Shown here piece by piece: positions 11,586-23,900 of a DNA stretch of 64,000 bases (its first letter is position 1; every line of letters begins with the position of its first letter). Source of the stretch: Ryuthela nishihirai. Its lineage: Eukaryota; Arthropoda; Arachnida; Araneae; Heptathelidae. The notes under the pieces were generated by a model. That model was given only the letters and a program-made list of their open reading frames with translations. It was not told where the DNA came from and made no database searches. The position numbers were made by a program, and so were the translations under genes. The stretch lies in the NCBI GenBank assembly GCA_038380435.1, contig JAWZYU010000005.1:33750001-33814000 (forward strand), in the 5' to 3' direction.

Positions 11586-12592
11586 TAATTAATTTCTGAG
11601 CAAGAAGGTTCTTTTAATTGTGTGCTTTCTGAATCTTCCAAAAGCTATAATTGCATCTTCTAATGGTGGAAAAAAATGAAAAATTCAAAAATTTTTAATG
11701 AATATTGCAAACAATGTATTAAATTTTTTTTAAATTTTGCTGATGGAATGTGAAGATCATGAAGTTTTCATTGGCAACAATGAGTTACTCCTTATGCCCA
11801 GATTGGATGGCAAACACAACTATTTTAATAGATAATTAGAAAGCTTTTATACTTATACTAAACAAATGCTTTTTATTTTGTATAATTGCTAATGAAATAC
11901 TACTATTTTGCATTTTCCTCATCATCCAAGTTTAAATTAAAACTTTTAAGGAGTGAAAAAAATAGGTGAATGAAAAACTTCATTCTCTTTGAAAATGAGA
12001 TTCCCATATGTGCCAGAGGTTATATGCACTCTTCAAGTTTATATTCATAAATTATGTTACCTTTCCATTTTGGCAAGACTTTTTGTACAAAAAAATGGCA
12101 AAAACTATGCAGCCAGAAATTAAACTCTGCACTTCTCTGATTTTCATCATTTGCTGTTCTTATGACTTCCTGATTTTATACTGTTAGTCAATATTACCAT
12201 TTTACAGCTATTGTTCTAACTCAGATATTTATTTATTTATTTGTTTAATGGCATAGTCTTATAACATTCTTGAAATGTTAGTTACTATAATAATGATACT
12301 CTATAATAACAATTGTGATTTGCTTTCATAATAAAAATTATAAACAACAACAGTCTTTGCATGATTCATTTGGTAGTGATGTCCCACTTTCTTGACTTAT
12401 GCTTTCCTTTTTTTTTACTAATTACTTTGTTAATGAAAATTTTTTGTCCAGTAGATTCTCTCTTAGCTATAGGGAATGGGACTTAAATCTTACATAATGG
12501 TTATTTTATGGATATGAGAGTTACACAAGCTGTGTTATTTTAGAGTACTATTATTATATTAATGAATGTTTGAGGAATGCTATAAGACTATA

Positions 12593-12797
12593 ATAAAAAA
12601 AAATTAAATAAATATCCCCTCAAGCAGCTGCTTGCCACAGAGGTCTGACAGGAGCCTGTCAGTTTATATGCCACAGTAGAAGATCTGAGAGGATGGCAGG
12701 ACCTCAGCAGAAGAACAACACTCACATCCATGCCTTACCCGGGGCTCGAACCCAGGTCCCTTAGATCAGTAGCCAAGCACGCTAACCACTTGTCCAC
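12593..12797 (-). mobile_element. SINE family 1 copy (tRNA head, ~208 bp)
   Basis: The reverse complement runs from a tRNA-like head (aagtggttagcgtgcttggc as A box, then GGTTCGAGCCCCGG as B box) to the family 3' end (ctgacaggctcctgtcagac, agcagctgcttgaggggata) and an A/T tail. Nine flanking bases, aagactata, are repeated at 12584-12592 and 12798-12806 and fit a target-site duplication. Its length matches the intact copy at 41799-42006. Confidence 0.85.
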
Positions 12798-12947
12798 AAG
12801 ACTATACTCTTAAACAAAAAACAAATTTATTTACATATCTATCCATCCACTCACCGACCAACCACAACCCACTTGCCACAGAGATTTGACAGTAGACTAT
12901 CAACCAATCAATCAATCAACCAATCTTCAGAGAGCCCACTTGGCAGA

Positions 12948-14512
12948 GAATTTGACAGTTACCTGTTTATATAATACATCATAGAAATGATCTTGGAAAT
13001 TGAGTAAAATCTCAGCAGGAATCCAACATACGTAGTAAGGTCCAAAAGTTTCCGGCCCAAACACGTTAGAGCAAGAATTGATAGGTCTAACTCCATCAAC
13101 TCCCCAGCCTATGTTTTGCAGCTCTGCAGTTAAAATGCATTGAAGTTAAAATTTTGCAGCTCTAGCTAGCATCAATAGCACTCCAGCTAGCATTGCAGAT
13201 AGAAGTGTTGTTGCCCAATATTTTAAAATGTTTAAACTTGAGTATCACACAGTCATTAAATTTTTGACCAAAGAAGGTGAAAGCCCGGCAGAAGTTAAAC
13301 GATGTTTAGATGCTGTGTACGATGAATCTTCCCATCATATTCGACGGTTAAAGAATGGGCTAAACAGTTTTGCTTAGGGCGAGAATCGATTGAAGATGAA
13401 CCTCGTCAAGGCAGACCTGCAGAAACATTCACTCTGGAAACAATTGCGCTGGTGCAAGAAGAAGTGTTAAAGGATAGATGACTGAAAATTGAACAATTAT
13501 CAGCAAGGTGTGGACTTTCAAAAACCATGGTGCTTCGAATTTTACATGCCCATCTTGGTATGAACAAAGTGAGTGCAAGATGGGTCCCAAAGCTTTTGAG
13601 TGTTGTCCAAAAAAAAATGATACATGGAATGTTGTACTGAATTTTTAGCACTCTGTGAGGGGAAAAATAAAGTAGTGATTGATTAAATTGTCATGGGAGA
13701 TGAAACTATGCTTCTGTACCATGATCCCCTGTCTAAACGGGAATCTATGGAGTGGCAGCATCCTGGATCTCCACGACCAAAAAAAGCAAAAGTGACACAA
13801 TCCCCCCCCAAAAAAACGATCATGGCCACCACTTTTGGGATTCTCAAGGTATTCTGCTAGTTGACTTTAAGGAACAAAATACTACAGTTACTGGTGAATA
13901 TTAAGAGTCACTAATGTACAAATTGAAGGATACCATCAAAGAGAAATGGCGAGGAAAGCTGTCCCGGGGAATGAGGTTATTGCACGACAATGCGCCAGTG
14001 CACACTTCAGTTGCTGCGAAGGCTGCTATTAAGCAATGTAGTTTCCAGGAATTAAATCACCCCACAGTACAGCCCCGACAGTGAGGTTATTGCACAATAA
14101 TGCGCCAGTGCACACTTCAGTTGCTGTGAAGGCTGCTATTCAGCAATATGGTTTACAGCCCAAACTTAGCTCCTAGTGACTATTTTTTGTTTTCAAAATT
14201 GAAATCTGATCTGCGTGGGAAAAAATTTACAAGTGATGAAGTTATTTCTGTAGTTTTAGGCCAAAAATTCAGATTTTTTTCAGTGGTATAGAAAATTTAA
14301 TTAGCCATTCTAAAAATGTATTGAAATAAAGGGTGATTATATTGAAAAATAAAAATTATTGTTTGATTTTATTACTTCTTTAATACTCTTGGGCCGGAAA
14401 CTTTTGGACCTTACTACGTACATCAGAAAGAAAATATCCATGCCTTATCTGGGACTTGAACTGAGATCATGTGTGCTCTGCAGTTAAGTATATTAATCAT
14501 TTGGTCACTAAG
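12948..14512 (-). mobile_element. Old SINE family 1 copy split by a mariner
   Basis: Diverged SINE-1 sequence is recognisable on both sides of the mariner at 13029-14420. The 3' part lies at about 12948-13028 (agagaatttgacag, ctcagcagga), and the B-box side at about 14421-14512 (atccatgcctta, gggacttgaactg, tggtcact). A further short SINE-1-like scrap lies at 12872-12900. The SINE was therefore present before the mariner inserted. Confidence 0.65.
13029..14420 (+). mobile_element. mariner transposon with perfect TIRs, dead transposase
   Basis: Terminal inverted repeats of 32 bases (13029-13060 and 14389-14420, including tacgta at the outer ends) are identical. The + strand interior encodes a broken mariner (DD34D) transposase. 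From about 13228 the reading is MFKLEYHTVIKFLTKEGESP. Later segments give MGDET, the block ESMEWQHPGSPRPKKAKVTQ, then LLHDNAPVHTS and LAPSDYFLFSKLKSD. The three catalytic Asp residues can be read, but in different frames with several stops. About 110 bases are duplicated internally: the segment around LLHDNAPVH occurs at 13970-14036 and again at 14080-14148. The reading near 13600-13690 has lost an aromatic anchor and is frameshifted. Confidence 0.88.
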
Positions 14513-14814
14513 AAGCTCTGTTCTATAAGATCAATTAAAAATTATGTTAATTGGCAGAGTTAAAAGCCATCTTTACATCTCCAAAGCTTAAAATTTTGCA
14601 ATGCTGTGGGAAAAACAACAAAACATCACTACTGCAAAACTGCCAAATGTACAATTTGCTCCCAGCAAAAATATCAATAGGATACAATACCAATAGAAAA
14701 ACTATTCATTGTGACATCAAAAGAGTTTGTATTGAAAGCGAAAATTATTGAAAAAGTAATGTTTTTAGTACTTACATTTTTTTCAGAAAATTGGACAGTT
14801 CATGAATGTGACAG

Positions 14815-15110
14815 AAAAGTTGCTTCACAGTAATACCAAATGAAAGCTTGGATGGAGTATCATAGTCTTTTGCATATGCTTTCATTTCATCCACAGGTTC
14901 AGTTTCAGTTCAGTGAGCAAACTAAAAAACCCCATTAAATTTAATAGGGGTCCATTATAACAAGTTACATATCAAATGAAAGATTTCTACTTGGGGAGTG
15001 TAATAGGCAATTTGAAATTATTTCCTTCCCCATTATATCTTCACTAAAGGGGGAGGGGGAGTAAAATCTAATAATGGGGGTTAATCATAATGAGTCTTAA
15101 GTCAAAAGTT
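14815..15110 (-). repeat. Diverged tandem repeat, about 140-bp period
   Basis: Two diverged units contain accaaatgaaagcttgg (about 14834) and atcaaatgaaagatttc (about 14970), roughly 137 bases apart, each followed by a ggggagtgt-like word and a purine-rich G tract. The reverse complement matches the larger array at 43730-44370. It is non-coding. Confidence 0.55.
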
Positions 15111-15299
15111 GTGTCAAACCTTATAAAAAATTTCTTTCTGATACTTTGTTTAGAATACTTTTTCAAAATTTCAAAAGCAGATTTATGACATTTACAATTT
15201 GGGTTAAACATATTCTACATAATTGCAATCTGTCTAAGTGAAAAAAACTTGGTCTTTGCAGCTTCTATCACCTCTGAACCCACACTGTCCACCTAAAGT

Positions 15300-15830
15300 T
15301 ACTTTGAAAAGAAAATAGCTAGTAGGTTTTTTTGGGTAACCATATTTATTGAGAGAGAGTGGTATCTCAATATGGGAAACAGTCTAATATGGGGTGTGGA
15401 AAACAGTCTAATATCAAACAGCCCCCTAATCGCAGGCGTGGGGCAAAGACCCATTCCTTGTTTGCTAAGAGCTCAACCCATTGTGCTGGTAGGAGCACAG
15501 ATTGGTAATGGAATTCTTTACCATCAGAATCCACCCCACTCTTTCAAATTCCAATAAGCCAATGTCTGAGACATATTACTCCCTCTTAGGTTTGATGATG
15601 CAAGAACTAGTTTGAAAGATTCAGGAGGGAATGATGGCTTTTGCTCAGGTTCATCTGCCAGTTGATACAAAATATCATGTGCATCCATTTAGCTTGGGCT
15701 GGAAACCCTCAAAAAGGTGGAAAACAGTGGTATATTCTCCTTAAAAAAATGCCCAACAGTGCATCAAGTCCCAATTCAAAAACATAGTAATAAACAGTTA
15801 CTAAGTGTAGATAGTAGGTTAGTTCTGAGT
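15300..15830 (-). mobile_element. RTE-like element, 5' non-coding fragment
   Basis: The order of words parallels 23920-24330 of the long RTE-like element: gaaaatagctagtaggtttt, tatttattgagagagag, gcaaagacccattcc, tgatgatgcaagaa, cttttgctcaggttcatctg. No RT or endonuclease reading is present. The open frame at 15372-15557 is inside this fragment and is not a gene. Confidence 0.7.
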
Positions 15831-17251
15831 AAGGATACTTCAATTATAATAACCTTGTATATATATATATGCAAAGTTTAATGAAATATATATTGCAATT
15901 TAATTTCTTATGATTAATTGCATTTATCAAAAGTGTCTAAGAGTTACTATTAGTTACTGATAAATTTTATTAATGCAATTAATGCAAGTTTACAGTAGTG
16001 TTTTTAAAATGGTCACAGTACAGTTTTTTCTACCACTCCTTAGTTAAGAAAATTTAATTTTTGCTCTAAATGAGTCATTGTTTTAAAATATATTTTTAGC
16101 TCTCAATATATTGGATACTAAAACTAAATAAATCTCTTGGTTGGTAATCCAAATTACTATTGCAATTAAGTGCAACTTTAATCAAAGCACATTTTTATGC
16201 TGGAATAAATCCAGTGTGAATGCACTTCAACTGACAACCACTTTGTTTACTTAATAATATGATTGTGAGCAGAACCAATTGAAATGATATTTCAGATTCA
16301 GTTCAGTGAGCAAACTTGTGTTCTGGTTCTGCCTGCTTTGTTATAGTGTAACAGCTAACAGCTGTAAAAGATTTAGTAATTGTCTTAATCCAGTTCTGAA
16401 CTAGTATAAAGTGAACTAGTTGACACACTCAATCAATCAGTATGTATCTCCACAGCTTGATGATGTGATGTGCTATTCATATTTACAGATAGCATCTATG
16501 ATTCCTTCTATTAGACATTATAGCAATACATTAAGGATTATGGCAAGATGTCAGTCCATCTGATGCTGTTATTTCATAGTTCACTGGAGTTGTTATGCTG
16601 GTTTTGGGATGATTTCTCCCAAATCTTTCTTCTCACTACATATTAGCCATTATGAATTTTTGCAGATTGCTCACCAAAACCAATATTGCTTAATACATCC
16701 AATTTTACTAATTGCTAAAATCTCATAAAATCATACAAGAACAAACATTTACAAACAGGAGCAGTAGTGAGTCTGTCCTGTATTAGAGTTGTATTATAAA
16801 AATCTTGAATATTGCCAGCAAGACTAAAGGTTGCACAGTGGGCCCATTTTACAAGATTCCTCCCCCCCACCCCACACACACAAAAAAATACTTCCCAAGA
16901 CTCTGTAGTGTGCAAAACAAGAAAAAAAAAGAGCCAGTACAAATATGAGAAGTGCTTTGTTGCCCTCCACCATCATGGGTATTTCAAGGTGTTCCAAACT
17001 GAAGTAACTTTGACATAACACAAGAATCCATCATCATTTCAAAATGTTGCAAGAAAAATTCAACAGTCTATGTTTTTTTTTTTATTTGGTAGTTTATTTC
17101 CAATTGAATAAAATAGAATATTAGGAAAAGATGTGAAACTGCTTATTATAAAAATTTGGGGGAAAATTGTATATTATACATATTAGGCAAAATTTCCCTT
17201 CATAAAATAGTAATTCTAGGTACGTTTAATATAAAAATATTCGTATGCCAT

Positions 17252-17647
17252 TGGGTTTTTTTACCTCTAAGTAGCACTTTTTTTTTGTACACAAAAACTT
17301 TCCCCAACTTTCTCTGAGTTGAGGACTCGGAGAAATTTGGGGAAAGGGACTCACTGTACAGCTATTAAGAGACAGATAGTACCTCCTGTCAATGCCATCC
17401 AGCATGTTCTTTAATGTGCACAGGGTATGGCTCTCCCACACATTGGGCCATGACTTTATGTTACATCAGATGGATGAGGGTCTAAGCCCTTCGGTGCCCC
17501 TACTAAGTCATCCCTGCTCTATTTATGGCAGTGTGGGTTGTGTGGGGAGTTTTGCAGAGATAAATCTCAGTGCTGCTCCAGGTGGGACTCAAACCTGTGA
17601 ACTGCAGATTACGAGCATAGCACACTGCTGAGTCACTCCCACTCCAT
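17252..17647 (-). mobile_element. SINE family 2 copy, nearly full length
   Basis: In reverse complement it has the tRNA-like head (agtgggagtgactcagcagt, then GGTTTGAGTCCCACC), the family body and the 3' end near 17252-17270. Several positions are diverged, and a small duplication of the segment around 17300-17345 (ccccaactttctctgagt) is present. The frames at 17226-17631 derive from it. Confidence 0.8.
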
Positions 17648-17739
17648 TTAGGATATCCCTAATGGAATATCCTTATTGCTTAAAATGTAGAAAGCAAATT
17701 GTGCCCTTGCTATATTATACAAGGATTCAAATTTTGCTA

Positions 17740-17895
17740 TACAAGTAGCTATCAGCAGTGCTGGTAAACACTGCTGATAGCTACTTGTATCCATTTGGTA
17801 AGCTATGAATATTTCAATGGGTTCTCGGTACAAATTTCTTTTCTGTATTTTGCTTGGTGCACTACCAACTGAGTCACCTCCACTCCATGTAAGCC
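17740..17895. repeat. Short perfect hairpin and SINE-2 head scrap
   Basis: Bases 17740-17760 and 17769-17789 are perfect 21-base inverted repeats with an 8-base loop. At about 17855-17895 the reverse complement gives another SINE-2 head (tggaggtgactcagttggta). The remainder to 17971 is the polypyrimidine-rich end of intron 2. Confidence 0.6.
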
Positions 17896-17971
17896 ATTGG
17901 GTTAATAATTTAGTTGTAAACATGTCTGGTTTTAATTTGATGATAATATCTGTTTTCTTTTTGCTTGATAG

Positions 17972-18217
17972 GTAAAAAATTAACCAGAGGTATTTCTCGA
18001 GCTACAGAGAATGTGAGCTTGGTGACAAAAGCAAGAAATGAATTTGCACAAGATTTTGGAACTGTTAATCAAAATAGTAGATTAACACCTTCAAGATTGG
18101 AAATACCAGATTATACATTCACATTACCTGATCTCTCTTTGTATTCAAGTGATCTGAGGGAATACTTAGAACGGGATCTTATTGAAACAGCTACTCTTGT
18201 TTCATTAGAACAAGCAG
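17972..18217 (+). CDS. OTUD7: OTUD7-like deubiquitinase, exon 3
   Basis: The exon completes Ser102 and encodes residues 103-183 plus the first base of Gly184. It is 246 bases, phase 1 to phase 1. It opens with KKLTRGISRATENVSLV, matching the conserved KRLSRGIS box that follows the linker in Cezanne. It closes with FTLPDLSLYSSDLREYLERD and LIETATLVSLEQAG, the start of the OTU fold in this subgroup (vertebrate LPDLTVYxxDFRxFIERDLIE). This is the best conserved stretch outside the catalytic motif. The acceptor is TAG at 17969-17971 and the donor is GTAAGC at 18218. The segment between the two conserved blocks (about residues 125-145) is variable. Confidence 0.95.
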
Positions 18218-18738
18218 GTAAGCTATTCAAATGAAATAAGCCCTCTTTTAGGTGTTTATAGGCAGTTTTAATACAGTAAACATTTAAGTAGTTGTAACAA
18301 CTCCAGTAATATGATTTGGCAATTGTAATTTAATTAATATTCTGATAGACTGTATTATTTTTCTATTTATGAAGTCTTTTCAATCTGGACTGATATTCAA
18401 GAAAGCAGAGCCTATAAAATGCCTAATAGCTAATTAAGATTTTATGGCCAATTTGGTCCTTTCTGAAGCAATTAATTTTACTGCATTGGTGACATTTAAC
18501 CATATATCATTATTTTAATGTCTTAGATTTTTTTTTGTACCAGTTCTGCCTCTATCTTTTTTTTATTAATTTTCATGTTTTTACTTTTGTGTGTTATTTT
18601 AAGATTGCATTCCTTAAACCCTTTAAAATATGAAGTTTCTAATAATGAACTCTGTCTGATGTTATATGAATGGATAGCCACATTCAAAGCCCTTTAACTT
18701 TGAAAATAAGCTTTTTTATTGGAAAATGTCAATGGAGA

Positions 18739-19461
18739 TGCACAGGGTGTTTCCAAAAGGTGTAGTTAAACTTTTAGAATACATTCTACTGTTCATGCTG
18801 ATGAGAAAAAGTTCTTATGAACATTGAACCAGAAACTCTTCCCTTCTGAGTTATTATAGCACATTTTGAGTGCTGCAATTTAGTTTTTATTTCAGTTATT
18901 ACCATACACTGTAAGTGATCAATGAGAACAATTACATAAGTCTACACAGAGCAAGTGCTCAAAATGGCCTCCCTGAGCAGCAATATATGACTTACAGTGT
19001 TTCCTCATTGACTATCAAACATGTTTGAAAAATCCTGGAGTGTTCTGAATTCTTTGATAGCCATCCACAATCCATTCATGGAGAGCTTGTGTATTAGGAA
19101 CCAGAATAGCATAAACACCAGCCTTAATATGTCCTCATAAGAAGAAATCCAGTGGATTCAAATCAAGCTTGCAGGCCATGCAGTTGGTCCACTTCTACCA
19201 ATCCAACAACAGTATACATAATGATTGAGATCACTCAGGAATGGTGGTTTTTTTTGTCTAATATTTGCATACATCTATGTGCCATCAGACGTGCAAATTT
19301 ATGTAGCATCATCCTTTTGACAGGCTTAACATTATGAAAATGTGCTATAACTTGAAAGAGAGAGAGTTTTCTGGCCCAGTGTTCATAAGAACGTTTTTTC
19401 ATCACTACACACAGTAGAACACATTCCCGAAGTTTGATTAAACCTTTTGAAAACACCTTGT
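18739..19461 (-). mobile_element. TIR element with mariner-type transposase remnant
   Basis: Its ends are inverted repeats of about 50 bases: the left starts acagggtgtttccaaaaggt, and the right, read in reverse, starts acaaggtgttttcaaaaggt. Both continue to a shared tctactgt. On the minus strand, about 19180 down to 18925, the C-terminus of a mariner-type transposase is legible: DLNPLDFFL, then YQRIQNTPGFFKHV and YIAAQGGHFEHLL. The rest of the transposase, about 800 bases, is deleted. It is non-functional. Confidence 0.78.
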
Positions 19462-19879
19462 ATTGACAATCTCACTCAAATCTATATGTCAATTTTCAAT
19501 TACATTTGTTTGATATTTAAAGAGTTATAGAGTCTAAAGCATTTAGTACAAAAAGTGATTGTTGCAAAATATTGCTTCCTAAAATAAATATAATTTTAAA
19601 AGTTGATGTAGTGATTCAGTTTTCATTGATTTTGAAGAAAATTATCTAGGAAAACTATAGATGCAACATCCAATGTTGGCTTCCTTTGTTACAAAATTAT
19701 GCTGTTTTCATCTAAAGAGGTTACATCCATAAACTGCTTTATTGATCCCTTTTTATTTTTTTCTACTTATGCAATTTTTTTTTAATTTTATGTTATAGAT
19801 ATCTTTTACATTAGCTTGTAAAAAATCAAATATTACATTAACTCTTATAGTACCAAACTGAAAAACAGTGTCAAGTGGC

Positions 19880-19990
19880 CATGCTTTTTTTAAACTCTGC
19901 TCACTCAAGGAACAAAGTGAAATTTAGAACTCTTTTGCCAAATAACTAACGAAAGGAAATAGGGCATGCTATATACCAAATTAAACATTT
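19880..19990 (+). repeat. Dispersed AT-rich repeat, partial copy
   Basis: The block around ccaaataactaacgaaagg and tatataccaaattaaac recurs, diverged, at 36900-37140 and 37320-37540. No end structure or coding is seen. Confidence 0.5.
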
Positions 19991-20008
19991 TTTAGTCAAT
20001 TAATACAC

Positions 20009-20960
20009 AGATTTCCTGTTGACATATACAGGCAATGGAAAAAAAGTGGAAACAACAACATGAAATCACTAATACAGTGTTGGACTGCCATGTGAGTCTA
20101 GTACAGCCTGTATATATTGTGACAGAGTCTACCAGTGTCTGAAGGTCAGCAGCAGGAGGGATATGACACTTGCCATCCACAAGAAATGTGATCAATTCCT
20201 GCTTGTTTGATGGAATTGGAAAATGCTGCCTGAGGAGACTTCTTTCCAGAAGTTTCCATAGATGTTCCATCAAGTTGATATCTGGTGAATGTGGTGGTGG
20301 TAAAAAATTTCAGTCTCATGCTCTTCAAACCACTGGGTGACTACATGTTCTCTGTGGATGGGAGCATTGTCATCCTGAAAGACAATTTTTGCTTCATGAA
20401 AAATGCTTTTTTTAAACTCTGCTTTTCATGAAGCATAGAAAGCTTCACGAAAAATTCTCTCTTCATGAAAAATGCTGTACCATTGGATGATCATCATCAC
20501 TCAGGACTGTCAAATAACGATTGGCAGTAATCTTGCCTCCTTTTGAAATAAGTCCCCAAACCATACTACAAGAAATAAAACTCACACCTTAACAGTAGGA
20601 AACAAGCAATCAGAGTTGTAAGCTTATTTCTCTTGGACCACACGTGCACTCATCCATTTGCCAGAAACAAAGTGTAAGATGATTTATCAGAGCATATCAC
20701 ATTCCTCCACTGCTTGTGCTCTTTGCACCACTGGACACAACAACATGCATTGACAGGTGTGATGAGTGGCTTGTGAAGTGTAACTCGACCATGATATCTA
20801 GCTCTATGGAGTTCTTTACGTACTGTTTTAGATGAAACTGGCCCAATGTGGCCTACATTGAAATACGTGCACAATTGATCAGCTATAGCTCACAGGTTTT
20901 GCTTTTCACATCTCTAACACTCAAACATCCTGATTCTAGAGTATGCACTTATGCCCACAG
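20009..20960 (-). mobile_element. Tc1-like transposase remnant
   Basis: The minus strand holds Tc1-family pieces in the right order. 20874-20650 gives ELHRARYHGRVTLHKPLITP, then CKEHKQWRNVICSDKSSYTL, where the first catalytic acid falls in SDKS. Next come frameshifts with MTMLPSTENM near 20370, from the DNAPIH region, then the SPD/IEHLW region (20300-20260, NLMEHLWKLLERSL). A short duplication of a catgaaaaatgct word around 20395-20480 breaks the middle. The strand and order are clear; no intact frame remains. Confidence 0.75.
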
Positions 20961-20984
20961 TTGATAATATCTTCCCTTTAGACA

Positions 20985-23900
20985 TCATCATCATCCTCAA
21001 GCAGCCATGGGCTACGGAGGTCCAACCAGACCGTGCAATTTAGTTCTCCAAGTAAGTCTGTCCTGAGCTACATCTACTGCATCTGGCCACTGCACACCAA
21101 TTCTAATAAGGTCCTGTTTGACATTATCTGCCCACCACATCCTTGGTCTCCCCCTTTTTCTAAAGCCTTTAGGCACACTGTTCATAACCCTATTCGCCAA
21201 TCTATAATTATTCATACGGGCAACATGGCCAAACCAACGGAGTCTCTCTCTGCACAATATGCTGCTTAAAGGAGGTTGCAAACTCCTTTGCCTAACCTCA
21301 TCATAAGTTACAAAGTTGAACCACCTAATGCCCAAGATACTGCATAAGCATCTGGAATCAAAAGCATCTAGTTTCCTGTTATCTTGTTTACAAAGTGTTT
21401 TAGTTTCACTACCATAACTAACCCTAGAAAGAACCAAACTATTATACAGTCTAATTTTAGTCTTTAGGTGTATACGCCTATTTCTCCACACTCTCCATAG
21501 ATTCTTAAAAGTCCTGACAGCAATCCCTATCCGTCTGTTAATCTCATGCCGCACATCACCAGTATCTGTTACATAGCTCCCAAGATAATTAAACTGTGAC
21601 ACCTGCTCAAGACTGCAACCATTCAGATTAACTGAATCACAGCCTGCCTGACCAATTTTCATCACTTTAGTTTTCTCTCTGTTAATAACCAAACCTACTC
21701 TACTACCAGTTTCATCAACAGCTTGAATGAAAGAGTTAATCTCATCAACATCATTTGCCAAAAGGGCTGAATCATCAGCATAATCTAAATCAGAAATTTT
21801 CGTATCTCCAGTCCATTTAAGGCCAAAATCTTTCCCTTGAAGTGAATTTCGCATAACATAATCAATAACCAAGCTAAAGAGAAAAGGAGACAAAATGCAC
21901 CCTTGTCAAACACCAGAAGTAATGCTAAACCAATTTCTACAAGCCTTACCAACTCTCGCACACAACTCAATGTTATTATAGAGAGCTTTCATTATGTTAA
22001 CTAACTTGTCAGGTATACCATATGATCTCACAATCAACCACAAATTATGACGATCAACAGAGTCGAAAGCCTTTTTGAAATCAACCAAAGGTTTCTGAAA
22101 CTCTTAAACATTTCTCAAGAATCTGCGTAAGTGAAAATATCTGATCCACACATCCCCTACCACTTCTGAATCCACATTCATTGCTCATCACGCAATTGAC
22201 TGTCAACCAGATTCTTAATTCTATTAAGCACAATCATGGAAAGAACTTTACCTGGAACAGAGAGTAGGCTGATACCCCTATAGTTATCACAAGAACTGCG
22301 ATCACCTTTTTTGAAAATAGGGATAACAATAGCTCTGGTAAAATCCTTAGGAACCATGCCTTTATCATAAAAGATATTCAGAATTTCAGTCATCCAAGTG
22401 GTAACCGAAACATTCCCAGCTCTAAGCATTTGTAGTAATTTCATCTACCCCTGGAGATTTATGAAATTTAAATTTAGAAATAAGCCAAAATAACTTCAGA
22501 TTGTGTTGTAGGGCCAACATTAAAGCCACCATTGCATCTATCATCATTGCAAACAATGGGAGTAGAACTAACTACATTGTTTAGAACATCACTGAAATGC
22601 TCATCCCACCTAGCCATGACAGAATCCTCACCGTCTATAATGTTATCTTGTTTATCCTTCAATCCCTGTACACCTGTTTGTTTTCTACCACACAAAACAT
22701 TAACTATCTGATACAGCTCTCTGCTGTTGTGCTGTCTAACTGCTTCCTCGGCTTTGTCACCCAAGCGATGAAGGCAAAGATTTTTATCAGCAGCTAACTG
22801 ATCCTTTACATGTTTATTAAGTTCTCTGTAGTGCTTTCTATTAGGACTAGTAGGGTATTGATTAAGGGCATTCCTGCAGTTCTTTCTTTCTGAAATAAGC
22901 TCAAGTGCCTTATCACTCAGATAATTCTGTCTCTTCTGCTCCTTTTTTCCTAAAAGAGTACTGTTAGTTTCCAAAAATGCCTGTTTAAAACGGCCCCATT
23001 CTTCTTCAACTTCAGTAGTAAGCAAACCATGACTGTCATAATGACTAAGTAACCTATCATGGTAAGCTTTAACTATAACTGGGTCTTTCAGAGCTTCAGT
23101 ATTAAAGGTAAACTTTTTAACCCTAGCACAACACTTTTTAAGTTTAAGTTGCAAGACACTTTTAACAAGGTAATGATCAGATCCAATTTCAGCTCACCTA
23201 TATGACCTGGTATTCCTAACAGAACTAGCCTATTTGCTGTTAATTAATATATAATCAATCATATTCTTATGCAGCCCATCGGGTGAAACCCATGTGTACT
23301 TATGTATATCGCGGTGTTTGTAATAAGTGTTAGTTATTCTGAATCCATTGAGTTTATTTACCTGTAGGAGACATTGCCCATTGCCATTGCAGCTACCAAT
23401 ACCAAAAGGGCCTATTACTCCTCCCCAAAGGTCAGAGTCAGTACCAACTTTGGCATTGAAGTCACCAAGAACAACTTTGGCATTGAAGTCACCAAGAACA
23501 AGTTTCTGTCAAGAAAAAACTTGACAGAATTCAAAATATCCTGAAGTTGTCCGCAAAACCCATCCTTTCTTGACAGAATTCAAAATATCCTGAAGTTGTC
23601 CGCAAAACCTATCCTTCTCATCCTCAAGTGGGGGCATAACAGCAGATAACATTCAAGTCTTTAACGCTTGTCTGAAATTTTGCTGTAAAAAATCTTTTAT
23701 TAATGTACTCATATCCTAGAGCTGGAAGCAGACCCATTCCTTGGTGATGTTTATTATCGTTCCTCCCTGAAAAGAGAAATTTAAGTTTATTTTTAAGAAT
23801 CTGACCTTTATCTGTCCATCTGGTCTCTTGCACGCCGAGAATATCTAAATTATAACAGTGGAATTCTTGTGTGAGGACATCAAGAGAAAAAGCTCTGTGG

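Larger units (their letters stand above)
10235..17971 (+). other. Intron 2 (7.7 kb)
   Basis: GTTAGT to TAG, phase 1. It contains a foldback hairpin, SINE-1 copies, a mariner, a diverged tandem repeat, an RTE 5' fragment and a SINE-2, listed separately. The stretches 10235-11364, 11586-12592, 14513-14814 and 15831-17251 are AT-rich and show no gene. Confidence 0.8.
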
